From: Bacteroidota bacterium
Lineage (GTDB): Bacteria; Bacteroidota; Bacteroidia; Bacteroidales; FEN-979
NCBI GenBank assembly: GCA_026391775.1
Contig: JAPLDK010000010.1
Location: 28,413-92,412 of the forward strand
DNA: 64,000 bases
Direction of reading: 5' to 3'
The position numbers were made by a program, and so were the translations under genes. This document shows positions 29,136-39,700 of this stretch, piece by piece; positions within the stretch are counted from its first letter, which is position 1, and every line of letters starts with the position of its first letter. The notes beneath the pieces were generated by a model. That model was not told the origin of the DNA. It made no database searches and saw only the letters and a list, made by a program, of their open reading frames with translations.

Positions 29136-29165
29136 GGTTCCCTCGTGTTTATGTTTCATGGTATA

Positions 29166-29173
29166 CAAATGTA
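29166..29173 (-). promoter_or_regulatory. Promoter -7 box of the eleven-gene glucan operon
   Basis: TACATTTG on the minus strand matches TAnnTTTG exactly. It predicts transcription starting near 29160 and supports the glgB start at 29135. No good -33 TTTG is visible at the usual spacing. Gene gaps downstream to 9473 are all below 45 nt, so this may drive about 20 kb. Confidence 0.6.
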
Positions 29174-29241
29174 CATGACATTTTTTTAAACATACATAAA
29201 AAGATGAAAGTAACAGATTCAAAAACAAGAATAAAATTTCA

Positions 29242-29249
29242 TATCTTTG
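29242..29249 (+). promoter_or_regulatory. Promoter -7 box for the hybrid histidine kinase
   Basis: TATCTTTG matches TAnnTTTG exactly and ends 22 nt before the ATG at 29272. It is divergent from the glgB operon promoter, with about 70 bp between the two boxes. Confidence 0.55.
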
Positions 29250-29271
29250 AATTATTAATAACGGGTCTTGT

Positions 29272-32200
29272 ATGGAACTGGCTGATCTTCCGGATAACAA
29301 ATTCAGGCTCCACTGGAAACAGTTTATGTTTGTTTTCCTGTTGGTGGCAGGATTGTTCGCCGGCGGACATTTTTACTATCATTCTCAGAAAGATGATATC
29401 CTTAAAATCCACAAGGAGTTTCTCTCGGCCATTTCCAGTTTTAAAGTTCATGAGATCAACAATTGGATTGAGGAAAGAAAGGCTGAAGGTGCATATATTG
29501 CTTCAAGCCCGGAATTTATTTCCCATTTCGTTAAACTGCTCAAAGCACCTGAAGGTCTTGAAAACCGGCAGGCCATTCATAACTGGCTGGAACCTATCAG
29601 ACGCAATCATGATTACAGCAATATTGTATTGTTCGATTCCAATGGCAGGAGGGTTTTTAACCTTGTTGGTAATAATGACGGACCCTGGGCGGATGGTTTG
29701 ACCAAAGCAGAGAAAAGTCATTTAATCCCGGGGAAAGTTATTCTATCAGATGTCAGGAAATTCAGGGATGGCAAACTTTATCTCACAAGTTCGACGGTTT
29801 TAGCTCAGAATGGGGTCTTTCTCGGCTATGCTGTCTTTTTTATTGATCCTTCCGGAAATCTGTTCCCTACTCTCGCCTCATGGCCTGTAAAACGGATTAC
29901 TGCGGAAAATATCCTTTTGCATCACGATGCCAGATCCACATTTTATTTATCGGGTAGCAGAATAAATCCTGATACTATAATTGCCTTTAAAACCCCTTCG
30001 CCGGTTGATGAGATATGTAAGACCATTCCGTTAAGTGGGTCTCTGATGCTGTCTGATTCAAAGGATTACAGAGGGATGCCTGTGCTCGCCGAGTTGCGCC
30101 ATATTGAAGGCACCAACTGGTGGATCATTTGCAAAATTGATAAAAGTGAGCTGACGGCTCCTTTACAAAAAAGCGCTCTGAACCTTGTCCTGTATATTGC
30201 TATTTTCGTTCTGGTCATCACGATTTCAGCTGCCTTGATTTGGAAAAACCAGCAACTTGAGCACTACAGGTCCCGTTTCAAATTTCAGCAGAAGTCACAA
30301 ATGGATGAAGAGCAGATAAGATATATGAATGCTTTGCTCCAGGAGATCAGTGACGCCATAATTACCTTTGACAGAGACATGATCATTCAAAGTTGGAACA
30401 AGGGAGCTGAACGAATATATGGGTGGAAAGCTGAGGAGGTCGTAGGTAAATTCGGAGGAGGATCGCTGAGGGTCGATTTCCCTGGTGCCGGAAGGGCCGG
30501 AATTTTTGAGGAACTTGCGCAAAAAGGTACCTGGAAAGGCGAGTTGGTGCATAAGCGCAAAGATGGCAGTACAGCTTATATATTATCCTCAACTTCACAG
30601 CTAAAGGATGAACAGGGGAATGCACTGGGGATAATAACGATCAACAAGGATATTTCGGATGTTATACAATCGGAGAAGGTCCAAGGAGCTGTATACAGGA
30701 TTTCCGAACTTGCCCATTCCGCGAAGGATCTCAATGATCTGTTTGCCAACATTCATATTGTGATCGGCGACCTTATGGATGCGCATAATCTGTTTATTGC
30801 ACTTGTGGAACAGGATGGTAAAACAATCAGCTTCCCGTATTTCATTGACGAAAAAGATCCACCTCCGGCACCCCGGAAACGAGGGAATACACTGACTGAT
30901 ATTGTACTCAGGACAGGTAAACACCTTTTAGCAAAACCCGAAGATATCCAGTATTTCGTCGACCGTGGTATCATAGAGACTAAAGGCACATTGGCTATCG
31001 ACTGGCTGGGAGTCCCGCTGAAGATTGATAAAGATGTTATTGGTGTAATGGTAGTTCAAAGCTACAATCCAAAGATACGTTACGGGGATCATGAAGTTGA
31101 TGTGCTGATCTTTGTTTCGGAGCAGATCGCCTTGTCGATCCAGCGCATGAAGATGCAGCAGGAACTGGTGGTTCAGAAGCAAAAAGCTGAAGTTTCCTCC
31201 AAGCTCACCTCCTCGCTCCTTGCGAATATGAACCATGAGCTGCGTACACCTATGAACGGGATACTTGGCTTTGCTGAGATACTCACCAACGATTTGCTTG
31301 ATCCTGAAGCAAGGGCTAAAGCCGAGAATATACTTATTTCGGGGCGCCGGCTTATGGATACCCTGGATGCCATAATGGACCTTTCACATCTGGAGTCAGA
31401 TAAAGTTAACAGGAAATTCCTCCCACTGAGTATTAAAAAAAGTCTTCTGAAAGTTTTATCTAATTATGAACCTCTGATCAACAGAAAAAACCTGAGGTTA
31501 AACCTGAATGTCCCGGCTTTCATGCAGATACTTGCAGATGACTACCTCCTGCAGCATCTTTTGAGGTGCCTTATCGACAATGCCGTTAAATATACAGAGG
31601 AGGGCAGCATTACCATTGAAGCCACTGAGCTCAGAGAAAGCGGAAAAGACAGCATTGCGATTTCGGTTAAGGATACCGGTATCGGTATAGCAGAAGAGAA
31701 TTTCGACCTGATCTTTGAAACTTTCAGGCAGGTCAGTGAGGGCTATGGCCGAAAATTTGAGGGCTCAGGCCTTGGACTTAGTATCAGCAGAAAAATTGCT
31801 ATACTCCTGAATGGTGAAATAAGGCTGAAGAGTAAGATCGGGGAGGGGTCCGAATTTGTTGTCATCCTGCCTTCTGCCGGAATTCCTTTTGAACAGGTTC
31901 CTGCGCCTGTAACCGAAAAGGTTGCAGAAAAACATGCCCCAACTTCTGGTTCAATAAACTATCCCGCAGTCCTTGTTGTGGAGGATAATCTTGTCAATCT
32001 TCAGCTTCTTACTCTCTATATTCAGGATACTTGCATGGCCTATTCGGCACTGGATGCAAAGGCTGCTATTGAGAGTTCAAGGCAGAAGCACTTCGATCTG
32101 ATCCTTATGGATATCAACCTTGGGCCGGGCCTTGACGGGATTCAGGCTATGCTCGAGATCCGTAAACTCACCGAATATAAGAATGTGCCAATAGTTGCAC

Positions 32201-32325
32201 TCACAGGGTATGCATCCATTGGTGACCGCGACAGGTTGATCTCATTGGGGTTTTCGGGATATCTGCCCAAACCTGTAACAAAAGATGTGCTACTGGGCCT
32301 GATCGACGAAATGATCAGAGCTTAG
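29272..32325 (+). CDS. Hybrid sensor histidine kinase (PAS-GAF-HisKA-HATPase-REC)
   Basis: Inner-membrane sensor kinase of 1017 residues. TM1 about 18-37, extracytoplasmic sensor region about 38-300 (Cache-like by layout), TM2 about 301-325. Then a PAS domain (about 344-460: DAIITFDRDMIIQSWNKGAE), a GAF domain (about 468-626), HisKA with phosphoacceptor His655 in NMNHELRTPMNG, HATPase motifs (LIDNAVKYT, DTGIGI, GSGLGLSIS), and a C-terminal receiver with Asp947 in LILMDINLG and Lys in LPKPVT. There is no DNA-binding domain, so it is not a one-protein hybrid two-component regulator and needs a separate output protein. Divergence from the glucan operon suggests, but does not show, a regulatory link. 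Confidence 0.93.
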   Translation: MELADLPDNKFRLHWKQFMFVFLLVAGLFAGGHFYYHSQKDDILKIHKEFLSAISSFKVHEINNWIEERKAEGAYIASSPEFISHFVKLLKAPEGLENRQAIHNWLEPIRRNHDYSNIVLFDSNGRRVFNLVGNNDGPWADGLTKAEKSHLIPGKVILSDVRKFRDGKLYLTSSTVLAQNGVFLGYAVFFIDPSGNLFPTLASWPVKRITAENILLHHDARSTFYLSGSRINPDTIIAFKTPSPVDEICKTIPLSGSLMLSDSKDYRGMPVLAELRHIEGTNWWIICKIDKSELTAPLQKSALNLVLYIAIFVLVITISAALIWKNQQLEHYRSRFKFQQKSQMDEEQIRYMNALLQEISDAIITFDRDMIIQSWNKGAERIYGWKAEEVVGKFGGGSLRVDFPGAGRAGIFEELAQKGTWKGELVHKRKDGSTAYILSSTSQLKDEQGNALGIITINKDISDVIQSEKVQGAVYRISELAHSAKDLNDLFANIHIVIGDLMDAHNLFIALVEQDGKTISFPYFIDEKDPPPAPRKRGNTLTDIVLRTGKHLLAKPEDIQYFVDRGIIETKGTLAIDWLGVPLKIDKDVIGVMVVQSYNPKIRYGDHEVDVLIFVSEQIALSIQRMKMQQELVVQKQKAEVSSKLTSSLLANMNHELRTPMNGILGFAEILTNDLLDPEARAKAENILISGRRLMDTLDAIMDLSHLESDKVNRKFLPLSIKKSLLKVLSNYEPLINRKNLRLNLNVPAFMQILADDYLLQHLLRCLIDNAVKYTEEGSITIEATELRESGKDSIAISVKDTGIGIAEENFDLIFETFRQVSEGYGRKFEGSGLGLSISRKIAILLNGEIRLKSKIGEGSEFVVILPSAGIPFEQVPAPVTEKVAEKHAPTSGSINYPAVLVVEDNLVNLQLLTLYIQDTCMAYSALDAKAAIESSRQKHFDLILMDINLGPGLDGIQAMLEIRKLTEYKNVPIVALTGYASIGDRDRLISLGFSGYLPKPVTKDVLLGLIDEMIRA

Positions 32326-32329
32326 ATAA

Positions 32330-32605
32330 TCAGGCATAACAAGCTACTGCTGCAATGATTGCCAGAACAATCGGGGCAACCACAAGAACAACCTTTTTAT
32401 CCCTCCGGATGTTGGCATTCATTTCAGTCATTCCCAGAAGGCATTTTTCATCTCCCGGTTTATATTCCAGTGCGGCTTTGAATTCCTCCCTGGCCGAACG
32501 GAAGAGATCGATTTTGATAAAATGGGCTGCCCTTTCGGTATGTTCCCTGTATTTCAGTTCTTCATGTGAAAGGCTGTGATCGTCGTATAAATCATGATGG
32601 GCCAT
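32330..32605 (-). CDS. Small TPR-like protein with C-terminal membrane anchor
   Basis: 91-residue protein. Residues about 15-60 look like one and a half TPR helices (HTERAAHFIKIDLFRSAREEFKAALEY is the region, with the A-x-F-x-x-A-L-x-x-x-P core), and residues about 69-90 are a hydrophobic tail (VVLVVAPIVLAIIAAV), giving a tail-anchored layout with the TPR part in the cytoplasm. It converges on the kinase gene with a 4-nt gap and has its own promoter. Function unknown; TPR parts usually mediate protein contacts. Confidence 0.75.
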   Translation of the reverse strand: MAHHDLYDDHSLSHEELKYREHTERAAHFIKIDLFRSAREEFKAALEYKPGDEKCLLGMTEMNANIRRDKKVVLVVAPIVLAIIAAVACYA

Positions 32606-32636
32606 GGCATTCTTGTTTGTATGTATTTTATGGAGC

Positions 32637-32644
32637 CAAAGTTA
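32637..32644 (-). promoter_or_regulatory. Promoter -7 box for the small TPR-like gene
   Basis: TAACTTTG (minus strand) matches TAnnTTTG and ends 31 nt before the ATG at 32605. No clear -33 box. Confidence 0.45.
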
Positions 32645-32670
32645 ATTCAATTTTTCCAATAGACTTTGCC

Positions 32671-33615
32671 TTAATGGAATTTATAGGATATCCCAACACC
32701 GATAGTTTCCTTGAACTGTGTGCGCGGTCCGTATGCAGGTTCAGGAGGATTGGTCTGGATCAGAACGTCATCGTCATAGATCACCTGGCAATTAATGATA
32801 GTGGCGAGCCATTTGTTAACTTTCAGGGTGAATAATACGTTCCAGTTAATATCTATGTTGCCGAAATTATGCAAATAATTGGTAAATAATTCAAGGGATG
32901 AAGTAAGATTGATGTTTTTAGTAAGATCCTTGTTCAGGTCCGCCCTTACATAAGGGCCAAATTCTCCTCTTATTCTTTTCCCTTTCCCAACCCCGAAAGC
33001 ACCCTGTTTGGAAAGAGTGTCATCTAATACAAAAGTGAATCGGCCGGAGGAAGGTGAAATATATAAGGTGAAAAATTTTGCGGGGCGGTATGTTATGCCA
33101 AGACCGACAACAACATAACCAGGAGCCATGAATTTTGAGATCGGGATGCTGTCGTTGGGATAATTGTACCCGTTCGAAAATTGGGAACGGAAATTCACCA
33201 GAAAGGTCAGAAACCATTTTTTATTTTTATGAAGTTCAAAACTATATGCAGTTGTGAACTCTAACTTATCATCGGTTTTATTGTATTTGGCATGTTTGGT
33301 TGGTCCCAGAAGCTGGAATCCGTAAGCAGCATCAAGAAGGTTGGACCATGAATGTTTGTTTTTGGAATAACGAAGTTTAAGGTTAAGCATTCCGGTAGCC
33401 CCGATCGAATTTGTACCCCCTGCGGCCCAGTTGGAATAAGCAGCCTGGTTGATGGTAAGAGACCCGAATCCGCTTAATTTCCAGTGTTTCTTTGCGGTAT
33501 CCGCCGGAGTTTCTTCCTTGGCTTTATCAAGGCCGGTGGCAACGGTTTTAATATCCTGGGAAGACAATATCCCTGTAAAAAGCAGGCTTAAAATGAACAA
33601 GGTAAGGGTTCTCAT
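32671..33615 (-). CDS. DUF3078 outer-membrane beta-barrel protein
   Basis: 314-residue protein with signal peptide (ends LSSQD) and alternating amphipathic strands typical of an outer-membrane barrel, ending with the aromatic strand GVGISYKFH. Family signature at the N-terminus of the mature part: WKLSGFGSLTINQAAYSNWAAGG is the region, with the N-Q-x-x-x-S-N-W-x-A-G-G pattern typical of DUF3078 proteins of Bacteroidota. The biochemical role of the family is unknown. It has its own promoter and is divergent from the BACON-domain gene. Confidence 0.85.
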   Translation of the reverse strand: MRTLTLFILSLLFTGILSSQDIKTVATGLDKAKEETPADTAKKHWKLSGFGSLTINQAAYSNWAAGGTNSIGATGMLNLKLRYSKNKHSWSNLLDAAYGFQLLGPTKHAKYNKTDDKLEFTTAYSFELHKNKKWFLTFLVNFRSQFSNGYNYPNDSIPISKFMAPGYVVVGLGITYRPAKFFTLYISPSSGRFTFVLDDTLSKQGAFGVGKGKRIRGEFGPYVRADLNKDLTKNINLTSSLELFTNYLHNFGNIDINWNVLFTLKVNKWLATIINCQVIYDDDVLIQTNPPEPAYGPRTQFKETIGVGISYKFH

Positions 33616-33643
33616 CTAAAAACTGTATAGTTTGACTTACCCG

Positions 33644-33674
33644 CAAAAATATAAAATGATTTATTAATAGCAAG
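33644..33674 (-). promoter_or_regulatory. Promoter for the DUF3078 gene
   Basis: Minus strand: TATTTTTG (33644-33651) matches the -7 consensus, with CTTG at 33671-33674 in the -33 position at 19-bp spacing (three of four bases of TTTG). Box ends 28 nt before the ATG at 33615. Confidence 0.6.
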
Positions 33675-33710
33675 CGGAAAAAGTACCACTATGACAAGTC
33701 ATATTATGAT

Positions 33711-33718
33711 TAAATTTG
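33711..33718 (+). promoter_or_regulatory. Promoter -7 box for the BACON-domain gene
   Basis: TAAATTTG matches TAnnTTTG exactly. It overlaps an apparent in-frame TTG start at 33716, which rules that start out and favours ATG 33728 or 33737. Confidence 0.5.
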
Positions 33719-33727
33719 TACCCCAAA

Positions 33728-36673
33728 ATGAAACCTATGATACTAAAGAGATACATTTCAGTACTTATATTCCTTATACCTGTTCTGTTGGCCGGAGCCC
33801 AAGACATTCCTGCAACTCCAAGTGAAATTGGCACAGGCACATACCTGGGTCTTAGCAAACCTTTGCGTGATCTTCCGGTTATAAGCGCTTCCGACTGGAA
33901 AGCAATGGAAAAAAGAGCTAAAAAGGAATTAAATGAAGGCCTTCAAAAACGCAGCTATCCCTATGCTTCAACTGCCCTGCCCAAAGGACCTGATACGTTT
34001 TTCCAGAAGAATATGGGAAGTCAGCATAATACTGCCGGTCAGATTGTAAACTTCGACGGACAGACTTCACCCTATTATCCACCCGATTGTAATGGTACGG
34101 CAGGTCCGAACCATTTTATGCAAACCATTAACACGGTTTACGCAATTTACACCAAGGACGGAACCAAGGTGGCCGGCCCCACAGCTGTCAACACCCTGTT
34201 TGGGACTGTGCCCGGCAGCAATTATAATAACGGGGATCCGGTCATTTTATATGACGAACATGCCGACCGCTGGCTGGTGACGGAAATTTCTATTTCCGGC
34301 TCAACAAATTACCTGCTGTTGGCCGTATCATCCACCAATGACCCTACAGGTACCTGGCACCGGTATTCCTTTCAGGTTGCAACAATGCCTGATTATGCCA
34401 AAGTCAGCGTTTGGCGTGACGGATACTATATGGGGGACAATAATGGGGGGAGCACGGATATTTATGTCTTCCAGCGCGATTCGATACTGGTTGGAGGGAC
34501 TGCCCAGAAGGTAGGGTTCCACAACTCGTGGAGACCTGCTCCTTCCTGGGATGGCTTTATGTGCGTTCCCCCGGTTGATAATGACGGACAATTAGCACCT
34601 GCCGGTTCCCCGGGGCTTTACGTTGCAGTAAATGACGATGCTTATGGTGGCGGCACTGACCAGCTGTGGATCTATGAACTTCATGTTGACTGGAATAATA
34701 CTGCCAATTCAACATTTAACCGGGCTCAGCAGCTTAATGTTCAACCCTTCACCAGTAATTTCGGGAGCAGTTGGGACAATGTTCCACAGAAGGGAACATC
34801 CCAGAAAGTCGATGCAATACCTCTGACTATCATGAATGTTCCTCAATACCGGAATTTCGGCTCATATCAGACGATCGTTTGCTGCCATACCGTAAATCTC
34901 GGAACACCTCCGAATAACAATCATGCCGGTGTCCGCTGGTATGAACTCCGGAGGACAACCGGCCTTTGGAACATCAGGCAACAGGGGACATTTGCCCCGG
35001 ATTCTAACAGCAGGTGGATGGCAAGTATAATGCTTAATGGTTCCAAAACCATCGCTCTCGGGTATTCTGTGTCAAACACTACGATGTACCCTTCCATCAG
35101 GTATTGCGGACAATCTCCAATGGCGTATTTATCAGGCAACAATACACTTGATATCGCAGAAGACACTATTATTAAGGGACAACATTCACAAACCAGTCAA
35201 AACCGCTGGGGCGATTATTCCCTGATGTCGGTGGATCCGGTTGACACAAATACATTCTGGTTTACAGATGAATATATTGGATCAAGCGGGAGCCGTAAAA
35301 CGAGGATAGCCTCGTTTAAATTCGCTTTCCCTCCCTTGGTCACAACCACTGGAGCTTCAGATATTACTGGTGTCTCTGCAACTCTCAATGGTACTGTAAA
35401 TCCATATGGAGCAACTGCCACCGGCTATTTTATCTGGGGACCAACTCCCATGAGCCTAACAAACACGACCACACCCGATTCGGTTGGTTCGGGAATGTCA
35501 ACAGTAAACATATCGAAAAGCATAAGTGGTTTGATGCCTAATACACTATATTACTACTCTGCAGTTGGTTCCAATCCGAACGGTATTGCAAACGGAGATA
35601 CCCTGAGCTTTTCTACAATTCAACCGAGCCTCGCAGTTACTCCTCCAAACCGGAGTGTTGGCGATACTTCAGGCCAGACCCGTTTCTTTGTGACAAGCAA
35701 CATCAACTGGTTTGTTTCCAGTGATGCCTCATGGTGTGTGCCTATAGCATCAGGATCGGGCAACGATACGATCTTTACCGCTTTTACAACCAATACCAGC
35801 ACTATACCAAGAATGGCCACTCTTATAGTCAGCGGCAATGGTGTCCCAGCCGTGACAGTAACCGTTACCCAGGCTGGGGTTAGTCCCGAGCTTATTGTCA
35901 CACCACCAAACCGTGATGTGGCAGCTGATACAGGCAGAACCAACTATAACGTACTTTCAAATATTGCCTGGACAGTTTCTGCAGATACAAATTGGTGTAC
36001 AGTGACCCCCTCGGGCATAGGAAATGGTATTATTGTGGCAACCTATACTGCTAACCCGGATATTGTTCAAAGAATTGCGCATATTTCAACTTTTGGCAGT
36101 GGTATTGGTCCTGTTGTTGTTACAGTTACCCAGGCCGGTGCAGCCCCCACTCTGAATGTAATACCGCCTGACCAGAATGTGACAGCCGTCACAGGCAGTA
36201 TTAATTATACGGTGACTTCCAATACAAACTGGACTGTGCAATGCGACAGCAGTTGGTGTACTGTCACACCTTCAGGTAGTAAAAACGGTACCATTGTTGC
36301 AAATTATACTGCCAATACCGGCAATATAGCGCGTACTGCCCATATTTCTGTAGCTGCAACAGGAGTTACGCCGGTGTCGGTGAACCTAATCCAGGCAAAA
36401 TCGAGTTCCGGGATTAATGAGACAAAAGCTGGCCGGGTTGATATCTACCCAAATCCCAATAAAGGTATCTTTAATATAGTTCCTGCAGAAGGCAGCAGGA
36501 TAATTCTAAATATTGAGGTCAAAGATATGAACGGCAAAACGCTCCTGAAGAAGGAACTTAAAGGCGAAAGCGAGTACCAGATCGACCTTTCAGCAGCTGA
36601 AGCCGGTACCTATAATATTGTTATTAGTTCCGACTCCTACTTGGTAATAAAAAAGGTTGTAATCATAAGATAA
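33728..36673 (+). CDS. T9SS-secreted protein with FNIII-like and three BACON domains
   Basis: Large extracellular protein, about 981 residues. Signal peptide (MKPMILKRYISVLIF to LAGAQ). Residues about 60-535 are an uncharacterised, probably beta-propeller-like region (PDCNGTAGPNHFMQ, DEHADRWLVTE, NRWGDYSLMSVDP). An FNIII-like domain follows (about 540-630, with LNGTVNPYG and LMPNTLYYY), then three BACON repeats of about 83 residues, each with NW.V....WC and ending in VTV.QAG. The final ~75 residues are a T9SS sorting domain (IYPNPNKGIF). BACON domains often tether or target surface glycan enzymes, but no known catalytic motif is seen in the N-terminal part. ATG 33737 is an equally good start. 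Confidence 0.82.
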   Translation: MKPMILKRYISVLIFLIPVLLAGAQDIPATPSEIGTGTYLGLSKPLRDLPVISASDWKAMEKRAKKELNEGLQKRSYPYASTALPKGPDTFFQKNMGSQHNTAGQIVNFDGQTSPYYPPDCNGTAGPNHFMQTINTVYAIYTKDGTKVAGPTAVNTLFGTVPGSNYNNGDPVILYDEHADRWLVTEISISGSTNYLLLAVSSTNDPTGTWHRYSFQVATMPDYAKVSVWRDGYYMGDNNGGSTDIYVFQRDSILVGGTAQKVGFHNSWRPAPSWDGFMCVPPVDNDGQLAPAGSPGLYVAVNDDAYGGGTDQLWIYELHVDWNNTANSTFNRAQQLNVQPFTSNFGSSWDNVPQKGTSQKVDAIPLTIMNVPQYRNFGSYQTIVCCHTVNLGTPPNNNHAGVRWYELRRTTGLWNIRQQGTFAPDSNSRWMASIMLNGSKTIALGYSVSNTTMYPSIRYCGQSPMAYLSGNNTLDIAEDTIIKGQHSQTSQNRWGDYSLMSVDPVDTNTFWFTDEYIGSSGSRKTRIASFKFAFPPLVTTTGASDITGVSATLNGTVNPYGATATGYFIWGPTPMSLTNTTTPDSVGSGMSTVNISKSISGLMPNTLYYYSAVGSNPNGIANGDTLSFSTIQPSLAVTPPNRSVGDTSGQTRFFVTSNINWFVSSDASWCVPIASGSGNDTIFTAFTTNTSTIPRMATLIVSGNGVPAVTVTVTQAGVSPELIVTPPNRDVAADTGRTNYNVLSNIAWTVSADTNWCTVTPSGIGNGIIVATYTANPDIVQRIAHISTFGSGIGPVVVTVTQAGAAPTLNVIPPDQNVTAVTGSINYTVTSNTNWTVQCDSSWCTVTPSGSKNGTIVANYTANTGNIARTAHISVAATGVTPVSVNLIQAKSSSGINETKAGRVDIYPNPNKGIFNIVPAEGSRIILNIEVKDMNGKTLLKKELKGESEYQIDLSAAEAGTYNIVISSDSYLVIKKVVIIR

Positions 36674-36676
36674 CAT

Positions 36677-36696
36677 AAGGGAGGTGATGCTCCTTT
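36677..36696. terminator. Weak hairpin between convergent genes
   Basis: AAGGGAG (36677-36683) can pair with CTCCTTT (36690-36696), including one G-T pair. It sits in the 28-nt gap between two convergent genes, but no T run follows directly, so termination activity is doubtful. Confidence 0.3.
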
Positions 36697-36701
36697 CCAT
36701 G

Positions 36702-39700
36702 CTAGTTTTTAATTATTTTTTTTCTGATAATCCCCTCTGAAGACTGTATTACCATCAGGACTGTGCCTGGGGAAATATCTCCGATGTCGATAGCCCATAT
36801 GGATTCTCCCCGGGGGATAAGCTTTTCGGACTGAAACAGTTCAGTGCCAAGCTCATTGAATAAGATCACTTTATAAATATTATCCTTTGGGCTTATGAAA
36901 TCCATGATAAGAAGGCCGTTTGTGGGATTTGGATGCACATTTATACTGAACCCTATATTGTTCTTTATCCCCACGGCAATAACATGTTTGGTATTTGAAG
37001 TGTCGGAGCTGCAATTATCAAGAGTGACAATTGTATAGTAATTTCCGGTGACAACAACATGAAGTTGGTTGAGTGTGTCTCCGGGCATGGATTGGTTGTT
37101 AAGATACCATTGGTTGCCGTTGAGGGAGCTGGATATAAGGTTGTTGTCCGGTCCAAGCAATATCGTCGGTGGGGGTGGGATGGGGTTAGCTGTAACGAAA
37201 AGGCTTGAGGGGATCCCGTTCCCGCAAGCATTGATTCCATAAACGGTCACATTGCCTGACTGCGCGTTTGGAAGGTATGAAACATGAATTACATTATTGT
37301 TGGAGCTGCCCTGGAAAACCACTCCTGCCGGCAAGGTCCAGTAGTATCCATTTGCGCCCGCAATTGAAGCAACAGAATATTCCTGCCAGGATACAGGTAT
37401 GCATAGTACAGAAGGCCCTGATATTGTTGTAGCCGGAGAGGGGATGGGGTTTACAGTCACAGGCAGGGTGTCGGGTGCCGCGGCTTCACAGCCTGATGGG
37501 GATGAATAGGTCACAGAGATCCAGTGGTTTCCCGCCGTAGTCCATTGCACTGTTACTGATGCTGTCCCCAGGCCGTTAAGGATTGTGTCGCCCGGTGTAA
37601 TGTCCCAGATGTAATTCATCTGGCCGGCCTGTGTGGAGTAAGTTTTAGGCCCTGAGTTGATGCATACGGAATTACTGCCTGAAATGCAAGGTACAGGCCG
37701 GGGGTTGATAATTACCGTTTTAATTGCGGGGGTAACAGGGTTACATCCCTTGGGGGAGGTATAGGTTACTGTAACTGTTGAATTCCCGGGATCTCCCCAG
37801 TTCACAGTGATTGATTCTGTGCCCTGGCCAGAGGTAATTGTTCCGCCCGAGGCAGTCGTCCATAAATAATTGCTCATCCCGCTCTCAGTGGAATAAACCT
37901 CAGCTGTAGAGTTTGCACAAACAGAGCTGTTGCCAAAGATGGTTGGCATAGGAAGTGGAAACACAGAAACATTGAAAACAGCAGGGGAGGCTCCCATACA
38001 GTTATTCCCGTTCAGATAGTTTACCGAGACCGTGCGCGGGCCTGCTGTCGTCCATGTGACATGAATTGTATTTGTACAAAGACCGGTCACAGTACTGCCC
38101 CCGGCAGAGATTATCCACTGGTAATTGTGCATCCCGCTTTCGGTGGTGTATATTCCAGTAGCATTCATGCAAAGGCTGTCGGAACCTGTTATTGTCGGGA
38201 CCGGTAAAGGATAGACCGTGACAGTCCTGATGAACGGGGCCAGAGCAAAACATCCGTAGGAATTTGAATAGTTTACAGAAACAAACTTTGTTCCAGATGA
38301 ATCCCATCTTACCTGGATAGATTCTGTTCCAAGACCTGATAAGATTGTGCCGCCTGTTGATATACTCCAGAGATAATTACCCATCCCGGCTTGGGTTACA
38401 TAAGTATTTCCCGTAACCCCCATACAGACCGAAGAGGGCCCGGATATTGTGGGCACTGGAAGTGGATGAATGGTAACTGCATAAGTGGAGGGTTGAAAGG
38501 GGATACAGCCGTTTGAATCAATATACGTTACCGTAATGTGTTGCAATCCTGTTGCGCTCCAGCTGATATTAACAGAGTCAGTCCCTTGCCCGGAAGTGAT
38601 AAGGCCACCACTGCTGATGGTCCAGCTGTATCCTGTCTTTCCTGGCTGGGTGAGATATCCCTGGTTTGTTGAATAACAACAGGCAGATGAAGGGCCGGAT
38701 ATAACAGGTAAAGGAAGAGGATGGACCCTTACGGTTTTCTGGGCTGCCTGTATTGGCTGACAACCAAAGGAATTCGTGCAGGTAAGTGTAAGTGACTGAT
38801 CTCCGCTGGAAACCCAGTTCACCAGTACAGACGCGGACCCGTTGCCTGAAATAATTGTACCGCCAGGGGAGACCGTCCATGAACAATTGTTCATGCCGGA
38901 TTCGGTTATATATGTCGCGGTTGAGTTCAAGCACAGGCTGCCGGAACCAGTAATTGTTGGTGTGGGAGAAGAATGAACAACTACATTGTATACGCATGGA
39001 TTCGTAGCATAACAGCCCGATGAGTTGGCATAATTTACCGAAACCGTCCCTGTTCCTGCCTGGTTCCACTTTACACTTACCGTCTGGCTTCCCTGGCCCG
39101 ATAAAATTGTTCCTCCGGCGGAGACAGCCCAGTTATAGCCGCTCATCGCGTTCTGTGTAGAATAAACCAAGGTTGTGCCTGCACAGGCAACCGAAGGCCC
39201 GCTAATGGTGGGTGAGGGTATTGCAAAAACCATGATGGGATATGAAGCGGGCGTAGGTGACATGCATAAATTAGAATCAAGGTAATTGACAGTGATTTCC
39301 TGAAGGCCTGCTGAATTCCAACTGACATGAATAGAATCGTTTCCCTGGCCTGAAATAATAACGCCACCGGAACTGATCGTCCAGATGTAATTTGTTTTAC
39401 CTGCCTGGGTTGTATAGAGGTTGCCGGCTGAACCATTGCAGGCATTTGACGGGCCTGTTATGGTAGGATCAGGAAGGGAGTTTACCCGGATATCCAGGGA
39501 AACAGGATTAATGGGAGTGCAGCCATAAGGATTTGTGTATGTAACAGTGATAAATTGATTTCCTGAAGCTATCCAGTTAGTCGTGATGGAGTCAGTACCA
39601 GCGCCTGAGTTGATGATCCCCCCGGAAGAAATTGTCCATTGGTAATTATTCATCCCGCTCTCTGTGTAGTACAGTGTACCTGTTGCCCCTTTACACAGGC

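Noticed and set aside
29272..32325. Hybrid two-component system regulator (HTCS) of the glucan locus
   Set aside because: The protein ends after the receiver domain; there is no AraC-type DNA-binding domain and the sensor part lacks the typical HTCS propeller.
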